From assembly GCA_017550775.1 (NCBI GenBank), contig JAFZOA010000312.1, positions 1 to 5,163 on the forward strand: 5,163 nt of DNA. Reading direction: 5' to 3'. The notes below the pieces were generated by a model. It searched no databases, had not been told where the DNA came from, and saw only the letters and a program-made list of their open reading frames with translations. This document shows, in pieces, positions 1 through 3,824 of the stretch; positions within the stretch are counted from its first letter, which is position 1; the number at the start of each line of letters is the position of its first letter. Origin of the DNA: Ruminiclostridium sp. (GTDB lineage: Bacteria; Bacillota_A; Clostridia; Oscillospirales; Ruminococcaceae). The position numbers and the translations under genes were made by a program.

Positions 1-9
1 GAACGTTTG

Positions 10-15
10 TATAAT
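10..15 (+). promoter_or_regulatory. Possible -10 box upstream of the decayed gene at 118
   Basis: A perfect TATAAT hexamer lies here, but any -35 box would fall outside the window and there is no TG extension, so this is only a candidate. It would give a leader of roughly 95 nt before the ATG at 118. The rest of 16-103 shows no hairpin, ORF or other signal that I can support. Confidence 0.25.
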
Positions 16-117
16 GACAAAGTAAGATAAAGATGTTTTCTTCAAACAAATCATTAAGACAAGTTACAAAGTATTTTACAGTAAGCACTACAAATGATTC
101 AACAGAGGAAAACAACT

Positions 118-247
118 ATGAATAACATTCTCGGAAAACTATACGGACGCTATACATGTCACAGCCGCATGTGAGGGGTTGCAGGACTTTGAGAGAGGCT
201 TCCGGCTCGGAGCTCTGATTATGCTTGATGTAATGACATTTGAATAA
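118..247 (+). pseudogene. Decayed remnant of a small DUF6809-like protein gene
   Basis: The start is intact: AGAGG at 104-108, a 9-nt spacer and ATG at 118. The frame begins MNNILGKLYGRY but stops after 18 codons (TGA 172-174). In a different frame, from about 152 to the TAA at 245-247, the sequence reads GLQDFERGFRLGALIM followed by LDVMTFE and a stop. From memory, small (about 90 residue) Clostridia proteins of the DUF6809 family begin with a similar MNNIL-KLY segment and end with a similar F-GFRLG-LIM helix. The head and tail of such a protein therefore seem to be joined here with most of the middle lost and the frame shifted. The function of the family is unknown to me. The family name is recalled and not searched; the broken frame is seen directly. 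Confidence 0.6.
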
Positions 248-250
248 ACC

Positions 251-283
251 ATGCCGATTGAGTTAATACTCAACCGGCATTTT
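251..283. terminator. Shared hairpin terminator between convergent genes
   Basis: A 12-bp stem (251-262 with 269-280) encloses the 6-nt loop TTAATA. The plus-strand reading has one A/C mismatch and is followed by TTTT (280-283). In the minus-strand transcript the same position is a G-U pair, so the stem is fully paired but has a poorer U tract. It sits just after the remnant stop (247) and overlaps the last codon of the convergent minus gene, so it probably serves both sides. Confidence 0.65.
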
Positions 284-776
284 CATATATTTCAAGGATA
301 GGATCTCTCCAATCTAAACGAAGTCCATTTTTCACAGCGCTTTTGTTTATCAGGTTTATTGTTGGCTGTGAAAAATCACGATTGTGAATTTGTCCGTAGA
401 AGAAAACGAGCCAGCCAAAATCATCAAACAGCGCTATTTCCATAAGTGTTCCGCCCAATGTGCCTGCGAATACTATGTTCTTTGGCATTAACACACATAC
501 GCAGTCAGCCATTATCTCACGTTCTGTTCGATTGCCACCTATCTCGTTGTAGCTTTGAACAGCATATTCGTCAAGTATTTCCATGATTGCCAGTCTTGTA
601 TAGGATCCTTCGGTATTTTCAAATTCAATATACTGTTCGTCATAAAAATCCCAAAGGAAGAAATCCATCTTTGATGATGAGGGTATTATACCTTTTTCCA
701 ATCTGTCTTGTGCATCTAATACTGCGAGGCAATAATCCGCGATAAAGTCAATGATATTTCTGTAAGTAACAGCCAT
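270..776 (-). CDS. Hypothetical protein, 168 residues
   Basis: I do not recognise the family. The start at 776 (MAVTYRN) is chosen because an AAAGGA ribosome binding site lies 9-11 nt upstream and a good -10 box lies at 819-824. A longer reading from the ATG at 828-830 would begin upstream of that -10 box and is unlikely. The protein is soluble-looking, with no signal peptide. It opens with a helix (residues 5-28, FIADYCLAVLDAQDRLEKG), has an acidic aromatic stretch (38-56) and a hydrophobic core (about 100-128, with GTLGGTLMEIALFDDFGW). It ends with RLDWRDPILEIYE (153-165). The size and alternating hydrophobic C-terminal half are like those of many small single-domain immunity-type proteins, but no signature supports that. 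The stop codon lies inside the terminator stem. Transcribed alone and divergently from the winged-helix gene at 992. Confidence 0.7.
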   Translation of the reverse strand: MAVTYRNIIDFIADYCLAVLDAQDRLEKGIIPSSSKMDFFLWDFYDEQYIEFENTEGSYTRLAIMEILDEYAVQSYNEIGGNRTEREIMADCVCVLMPKNIVFAGTLGGTLMEIALFDDFGWLVFFYGQIHNRDFSQPTINLINKSAVKNGLRLDWRDPILEIYENAG

Positions 777-818
777 TTTACACCATCCTTTGCCTTGTTT
801 CCGTGAGCTTATGTGCCT

Positions 819-827
819 ATTATACCA
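819..827 (-). promoter_or_regulatory. Extended -10 promoter of the minus-strand hypothetical gene
   Basis: On the minus strand the sequence reads TGG-TATAAT (825-827 and 819-824), a perfect -10 box with a TGn extension. No good -35 box stands 16-18 nt upstream; a TTGAAT hexamer is present but only 13 nt away. Transcription would start near 812, leaving a leader of about 36 nt before the ATG at 776. Confidence 0.6.
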
Positions 828-866
828 CATGGCAGATATTCAAGCGACAATATGCAGTCGTATGGC

Positions 867-895
867 TTGACAAAGATTTCGTAATAAGTTATAAT
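867..895 (+). promoter_or_regulatory. Consensus sigma-A promoter of the winged-helix/nuclease unit
   Basis: TTGACA (867-872), a spacer of exactly 17 nt and TATAAT (890-895): a perfect match to the housekeeping consensus. Transcription would begin near 902, giving a leader of about 90 nt. So strong a core promoter usually implies repression by a bound protein; the inverted repeats just downstream (913-939) and the DNA-binding protein encoded by the first gene make autoregulation a reasonable inference. Confidence 0.85.
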
Positions 896-912
896 AAATT
901 CATGGAATATAT

Positions 913-939
913 ACGACAGCAAATTGTCGTTTACAATTT
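913..939. promoter_or_regulatory. Overlapping inverted repeats, possible operator
   Basis: Two palindromes interlock. ACGACA/TGTCGT (913-918 and 925-930) is separated by 6 nt, and AAATTGT/ACAATTT (921-927 and 933-939) by 5 nt. Both arms are perfect. They lie just downstream of the first promoter's expected start and overlap the region upstream of the second -10 box, so a protein bound here could block both. The two hairpins would be mutually exclusive in RNA. A weaker 4-bp palindrome (CGAC 845-848, GTCG 857-860) sits upstream of the -35 box. Which protein binds is not shown; the product of the gene at 992 is the natural candidate. Confidence 0.45.
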
Positions 940-956
940 CGATAATGTGATATAAT
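930..956 (+). promoter_or_regulatory. Second, extended -10 promoter of the same unit
   Basis: TGA-TATAAT (948-950 and 951-956) is a perfect -10 box with TGn extension. The nearest -35-like sequence is TTTACA (930-935), with a short 15-nt spacer. Transcription would start near 963, only about 15 nt before the ribosome binding site of the gene at 992. The upstream part overlaps the inverted repeats at 913-939. Confidence 0.45.
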
Positions 957-991
957 GCACTCAAAGATAAAAGCACCGGAGGCGGATAAAA

Positions 992-1591
992 ATGACATAC
1001 AGCAAAATGACAAGGCAGCTTAAGCTGTATTATTACCTTATATCTACAGAATATCACGGCCCGGATGATCTTACGCTGCTTTTCGGCTATCCGAATATCC
1101 GTATGATACAGCGCGACATGAAAGATCTTCGTGACTGCGGACTTGTCGCGGATATTAAGTATGACCGCAGAGAGAAGAATTATATCATAACCGGCGAATA
1201 TTCCGAAATAAGCTCCGGCATACCAAAGCGTCGGCTCGAACACTTGATACGATTACGTCGGCTCGGAACAATAGTGACTGAATTTGAACCGACAGACGAA
1301 TACGAGCTCAGCGCGTATGAAGATGAGCTCGACGCATACAAGTGGGATATGGAAGAGTATAATTCCGACCCGGAGGGATTCATCGAGAACTGGGGAGAAA
1401 AGCCCGTCGAGCCCGAATCAATGAAGTTCTTCGATGTGAAGAAAGCGTACTACAAACTGTTTCCGGACAGCAACGAACGTAAGCGGCAGCGCGACTTCAA
1501 AGAGCTCCGTGAAGCGGGATATAACATTGAATACCGCCGCGATCTCAAAGCGTATGTTATCATTGATGAGATGAAGCCGGAAGAATATTGA
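992..1591 (+). CDS. Tandem winged-helix DNA-binding protein, probable transcription regulator
   Basis: This 199-residue protein carries the same motif twice. Residues 40-50 read QRDMKDLRDCG and residues 166-176 read QRDFKELREAG; each is followed by a basic wing ending in Y-I/V-I (to about 66 and 191). That helix-plus-wing pattern is the one found at the N-terminus of WYL-domain regulators (typically IQRDL-DLREAG-PIEYD). Here no WYL ligand-binding domain follows; instead a second, more diverged winged helix is present. Between them lie a basic helix (78-92, rich in Arg) and a strongly acidic, tyrosine-rich stretch (about 100-140). The start has GGAGG at 978-982, 9 nt upstream. It is first in a unit with the nuclease-like gene, 13 nt apart, behind two promoters and inverted repeats, so it probably controls its own unit. 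The effector and targets are not known. DNA binding is confident; the regulator role is inferred. Confidence 0.8.
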   Translation: MTYSKMTRQLKLYYYLISTEYHGPDDLTLLFGYPNIRMIQRDMKDLRDCGLVADIKYDRREKNYIITGEYSEISSGIPKRRLEHLIRLRRLGTIVTEFEPTDEYELSAYEDELDAYKWDMEEYNSDPEGFIENWGEKPVEPESMKFFDVKKAYYKLFPDSNERKRQRDFKELREAGYNIEYRRDLKAYVIIDEMKPEEY

Positions 1592-1604
1592 AGGAGGAAA
1601 GATT

Positions 1605-2426
1605 ATGTCATTTAAAAGAACACTTTATGAAGAAATAATCAATAAGCTACTTGATGACAGTACAGATGAAGGCAGAGTTTTCAAGACAATACTGTATCCT
1701 ATGGTAATGACCGGTACAGTGTTTATGGCGGTCAGAGATAATACGCTTGATTTTTATGTCGGCGGAAATGTTCTTTTATCATATCGCGGCAGTTCGTTCA
1801 AATATAACCCGAAGATATTCGGCGCAAGCCGGGAAAGCAAGATGATATGTCCCGATGCAAGCTTTATGAAACGCCTCGAAAATGATTTCCAAAGCGTTTG
1901 GAGCGAATGCTACAATTACTGCTCCGACGGTAAAGAACAGGCTGAGCGAAAGGTAATGCAGGCGTATGTTCCCGTATTCGACAGGAAAGACCCTGTGATC
2001 GTCCTTGACCGCGAAATAAGGCTCAATGAGGACGGCGATAAAAGCAAGTGCGACTGGCTGCTCTATAACACGCAGACCCGGAAGCTGAAATTCGTAGAAG
2101 TCAAGCTGTCATATAACTCGTGCCTGAATATGCATCGTGACGGTACATTTGATGTAATGAAACAATTAGACGGGTACAGCGCTCAATATCAGAAATATCA
2201 TGATAATATTATATCACAATACCGCAATCATGTAAAAATACTGAACAGGCTTTTGGGAACATCTCTGCCGGAACCCGAAGATATGCTCGATACCAAAGCC
2301 GGGCTCGCGGTATTTGAAACAGAAAGAAAATATGCACACTCAGACCAGCTTAGTAAAAAAGTATCTCTTTTTGTTGGAACATCCGATACTCCGATAAAAG
2401 ATATCTGGCACATATTTGAATCGTAA
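1605..2426 (+). CDS. PD-(D/E)XK nuclease-like protein, 273 residues
   Basis: The start follows a perfect AGGAGG (1592-1597) with 7-nt spacing, and the gene lies 13 nt after the winged-helix gene, so the two are co-transcribed. The C-terminal half shows a PD-(D/E)XK arrangement: D150 in KCDWLLYN, then FVEVKL with E165 and K167, then Q187 and Y191 in KQLDGY, a Q-x3-Y spacing like that following the core in RecB/Cas4-type nucleases. E114 in the preceding helix (QAERKVMQAYV) may be a further acidic ligand. The N-terminal part (about 25-75) contains FYVGGNVLLSYRGSSF, a strand-rich segment I cannot assign. No membrane segment or signal peptide. If active it would cut DNA or RNA with Mg2+ in the cytoplasm; the substrate is unknown. 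The fold call rests on motif spacing read by eye. Alternatives are an inactive family member or a nuclease of a restriction or repair system. A strong terminator follows. Confidence 0.65.
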   Translation: MSFKRTLYEEIINKLLDDSTDEGRVFKTILYPMVMTGTVFMAVRDNTLDFYVGGNVLLSYRGSSFKYNPKIFGASRESKMICPDASFMKRLENDFQSVWSECYNYCSDGKEQAERKVMQAYVPVFDRKDPVIVLDREIRLNEDGDKSKCDWLLYNTQTRKLKFVEVKLSYNSCLNMHRDGTFDVMKQLDGYSAQYQKYHDNIISQYRNHVKILNRLLGTSLPEPEDMLDTKAGLAVFETERKYAHSDQLSKKVSLFVGTSDTPIKDIWHIFES

Positions 2427-2436
2427 ATGATATAGC

Positions 2437-2470
2437 TTCCCCGATGACGATAAGTGGTCGGGGAATTTTT
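2437..2470 (+). terminator. Rho-independent terminator of the winged-helix/nuclease unit
   Basis: TTCCCCGA (2437-2444) pairs perfectly with TCGGGGAA (2458-2465) across a 13-nt loop, followed at once by TTTTT (2466-2470). It begins 10 nt after the nuclease-like gene's stop codon and isolates the two-gene unit from the leucine-rich repeat cluster. Confidence 0.9.
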
Positions 2471-2505
2471 ACGACATCACATCGCCGCCGAAGCTTCTCC
2501 CGATA

Positions 2506-2514
2506 TGCTATACT
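2506..2514 (+). promoter_or_regulatory. Possible extended -10 promoter of the leucine-rich repeat gene
   Basis: TGC-TATACT is a near-consensus extended -10 without a recognisable -35 box. Transcription from about 2521 would give a leader of roughly 75 nt. Within this leader AAAGGAG (2532-2538) precedes a five-codon frame (MLQQA, 2552-2569) with a long 13-nt spacing; this is probably meaningless. The terminator just upstream means the next gene needs some promoter in this gap, which adds weight. Confidence 0.35.
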
Positions 2515-2594
2515 GAGGTCATGATATAACGAAAGGAGAATTGCTATTTAAATGCTGCAACAAGCTTAAAATCTGATCTGACGGAGAAATTGAC

Positions 2595-3350
2595 ATGAAC
2601 AGCGATTTTATGATCGAAAACGGTATTTTGAAAAGATATGTCGGGAATGAGGATATTGTCGTTATTCCTGATGAAGTTACCGTTATAGGCGACGGGGCTT
2701 TCTGTCGCGAACAAGAAAGTCCCGAAAAAATCATTCTTCACGACGGTATTACAAAAATCGAAGAATATGCTTTTTCATACTGCGAGAGAATGATTGACAT
2801 GGAAATACCGGATAGCGTAAGAAGTATAGGCGCGCACGCTTTTATGCATTGTAAGTCTTTGCGTAAGATAAAGCTTTCAAAAATGCTTCAAACATTTGAG
2901 ATCGACTTGTTTCTTCAATGCATTAACCTTAAAGAGCTCAGGATTCCCGATAGTGTTACCGCAATTAAGAATAGTGCTTTTGGTTTTTGTTATGTGCTTG
3001 AAAATATCACACTTCCCGTGAATTTGGTTGAAATAGGAGACAGGGCATTTGAAGCGTGCTATGCGCTTGAAAATATCACGCTACCCGAAAAAACGGTCAC
3101 AATAGGAGAAAGTGCATTTGAAGCCTGTGAGTCTTTGAAAAGCGTCGTTATTCCTAATGGATTAAAAAGAATTGAGCGCGGAACATTCTACGACTGCACA
3201 GGGCTTGAGTCTGTCACTATACCGGATTCTGTGGAGGTCATTGAAGAAATGGCTTTTGCAAATTGCCCGAAACTCAACAGGAGCATTGTTCCCGCAAGCG
3301 TTAAGTATATTGGCAGGCTGAATTTTGAACTAACGGAGGAATGGATATGA
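2595..3350 (+). CDS. BspA-type leucine-rich repeat protein, 251 residues, no signal peptide
   Basis: The start has GGAG at 2583-2586, 8 nt upstream. After a short N-terminal cap (MNSDFMIENGILKRYVG, then VVIPDEV), the protein consists of about ten LRR_5 repeats of 23 residues with the pattern IG-xx-AF-xx-C-xxL-xx-I-x-IPDSV, from about residue 24 to the end. This makes an elongated solenoid for binding a protein partner. Unlike classic secreted BspA surface proteins it has neither a signal peptide nor an anchor, so it is likely cytoplasmic. Repeat 4 (TFEIDLF) has lost the IG and AF positions, and the last repeat ends short (NFELTEEWI). The cap matches that of the gene at 3825, so the two are paralogues. 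The stop codon overlaps the ATG of a seven-codon stub. The partner and process are unknown. Confidence 0.85.
   Translation: MNSDFMIENGILKRYVGNEDIVVIPDEVTVIGDGAFCREQESPEKIILHDGITKIEEYAFSYCERMIDMEIPDSVRSIGAHAFMHCKSLRKIKLSKMLQTFEIDLFLQCINLKELRIPDSVTAIKNSAFGFCYVLENITLPVNLVEIGDRAFEACYALENITLPEKTVTIGESAFEACESLKSVVIPNGLKRIERGTFYDCTGLESVTIPDSVEVIEEMAFANCPKLNRSIVPASVKYIGRLNFELTEEWI
2988..3125 (+). repeat. Duplicated 69-bp leucine-rich repeat unit
   Basis: Positions 2988-3056 and 3057-3125 are in tandem and match at about 54 of 69 bases, including the identical stretch CTTGAAAATATCAC (2997-3010 and 3066-3079). The unit is exactly one 23-codon repeat, and the protein copies both read LENITLP. Other repeat units in the gene show less nucleotide similarity by eye, so this looks like the most recent unit duplication. 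Confidence 0.7.
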
Positions 3351-3370
3351 ATAATGGTTTTATTATCTAA
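3347..3370 (+). pseudogene. Seven-codon stub of a further leucine-rich repeat gene
   Basis: An ATG overlaps the preceding stop as ATGA and has GGAGG at 3335-3339 with ideal 7-nt spacing. The frame reads MNNGFII and then TAA (3368-3370). The gene at 3825 begins MNNDFII, and the gene at 2595 begins MNSDFMI, so this is best explained as the surviving start of a third family member whose body has been lost, probably once translationally coupled to the gene at 2595. The 90 bases that follow to the next gene hold no further repeat sequence and no convincing promoter. A functional seven-residue peptide cannot be excluded. Confidence 0.5.
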
Positions 3371-3459
3371 TGCGAGACATCAACATAAAAGGTGGTTAAA
3401 GATATGTAGGATATGATAAAATAAATCCACTGTAAAATGAAAGGAAAGGAGAAAGAACA

Positions 3460-3747
3460 GTGCGTAAAAGCATATATGAAATAGATGGATATGAATGGGT
3501 AAGAATAACTACTCAGCGGACGGATCTGCCGTATGATATATTGGCGGATAGCCTTGGTGCGGAACGTGCAGGGACGTTCCCAATGGTGTATGTAAAGACC
3601 GGTGATGAACTTGTTGCTGTAACTGTTGCAAAGAAACCGGTTGTAGTTGATGATGATTTTGAACTAGCTGAACAGATGTTGGAATGGATATCCAATCATT
3701 ACCAATCATTACGATCTGCTAATCGCGCATTGGAAAGGTATTATTGA
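3460..3747 (+). CDS. Small hypothetical protein, C-terminus frameshifted
   Basis: The frame starts with GTG at 3460, 8 nt after AGGAG (3447-3451), and encodes 95 residues. The first 81 residues look like a genuine small domain: YEIDGYEWVRITTQRTDLPY, then ILADSLGAERAG, a hydrophobic strand VAVTVAKKPVVV and a helix AEQMLEWISNHY. I recall unnamed Clostridia proteins with this TDLPY...DS-G pattern that end in an HY-LLL-HWNGEI-D-EL tail, but know no function for them. Here the last 14 residues (YQSLRSANRALERYY after H80) do not fit that pattern, because a 10-bp tandem duplication (3692-3711) shifts the frame; the expected tail lies in the next frame (3713-3811). The gene is therefore probably truncated or inactive. 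It sits between two leucine-rich repeat genes and likely shares a transcript with the one at 3825. No promoter of its own is convincing. Confidence 0.65.
   Translation: MRKSIYEIDGYEWVRITTQRTDLPYDILADSLGAERAGTFPMVYVKTGDELVAVTVAKKPVVVDDDFELAEQMLEWISNHYQSLRSANRALERYY
3692..3711 (+). repeat. 10-bp tandem duplication causing a frameshift
   Basis: CCAATCATTA occurs twice head to tail (3692-3701 and 3702-3711) inside the small gene at 3460. Ten is not a multiple of three, so the second copy changes the reading frame. Removing one copy joins SNHY to DLLIAHWKGIIDDTEL and an open frame to TAA 3809-3811. Confidence 0.85.
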
Positions 3748-3811
3748 TGATACCGAGCTTACTATGACAGTTTTCACAGAGCGAAAGGAACTAATAAACA
3801 TACTGCCATAA
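3713..3811 (+). pseudogene. Displaced C-terminal part of the small gene at 3460
   Basis: In the frame beginning at 3713 the sequence is open for 32 codons, starting DLLIAHWKGIIDDTEL and ending in INILP and TAA (3809-3811). Joined to residue 81 of the upstream frame it would make a 113-residue protein. The TAA lies 13 nt before the ATG at 3825, the same gap as between the genes at 992 and 1605, and it runs directly into the AAAGGAG ribosome binding site of the next gene. This operon-like spacing supports it as the original end of the gene. Confidence 0.7.
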
Positions 3812-3824
3812 AAGGAGAATGAAA

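Noticed and set aside
777..830. An 18-codon N-terminal extension of the minus-strand gene, starting at the ATG at 828-830
   Set aside because: That ATG lies upstream of the TATAAT box at 819-824 and has no ribosome binding site, whereas the ATG at 776 has AAAGGA at proper spacing.
896..991. Riboswitch in the 90-nt leader of the winged-helix gene
   Set aside because: Only short palindromes are present, with no conserved riboswitch core and no terminator or sequestering stem; an operator is the simpler reading.
809..1243. Minus-strand open frame of 144 codons
   Set aside because: It covers the divergent promoter region and the antisense of the winged-helix gene, has no ribosome binding site and no protein-like pattern.
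2552..2569. Five-codon leader frame MLQQA ahead of the leucine-rich repeat gene
   Set aside because: The spacing to AAAGGAG is 13 nt, the peptide is too short to judge, and no attenuator hairpin follows.
2519..2741. Two overlapping minus-strand open frames
   Set aside because: They are antisense to the start of a clear leucine-rich repeat gene, serine-rich by mirror composition, and lack start signals.
2997..3134. CRISPR-like or mobile direct repeats
   Set aside because: The repeats are in-frame coding units of 23 codons without spacers, explained by the LRR_5 solenoid.
3371..3459. Possible promoter (TATGAT or TAAAAT hexamers) before the small gene
   Set aside because: The stretch is A/T-rich, no -35 partner or TG extension stands at the right distance, and several equally poor hexamers compete.
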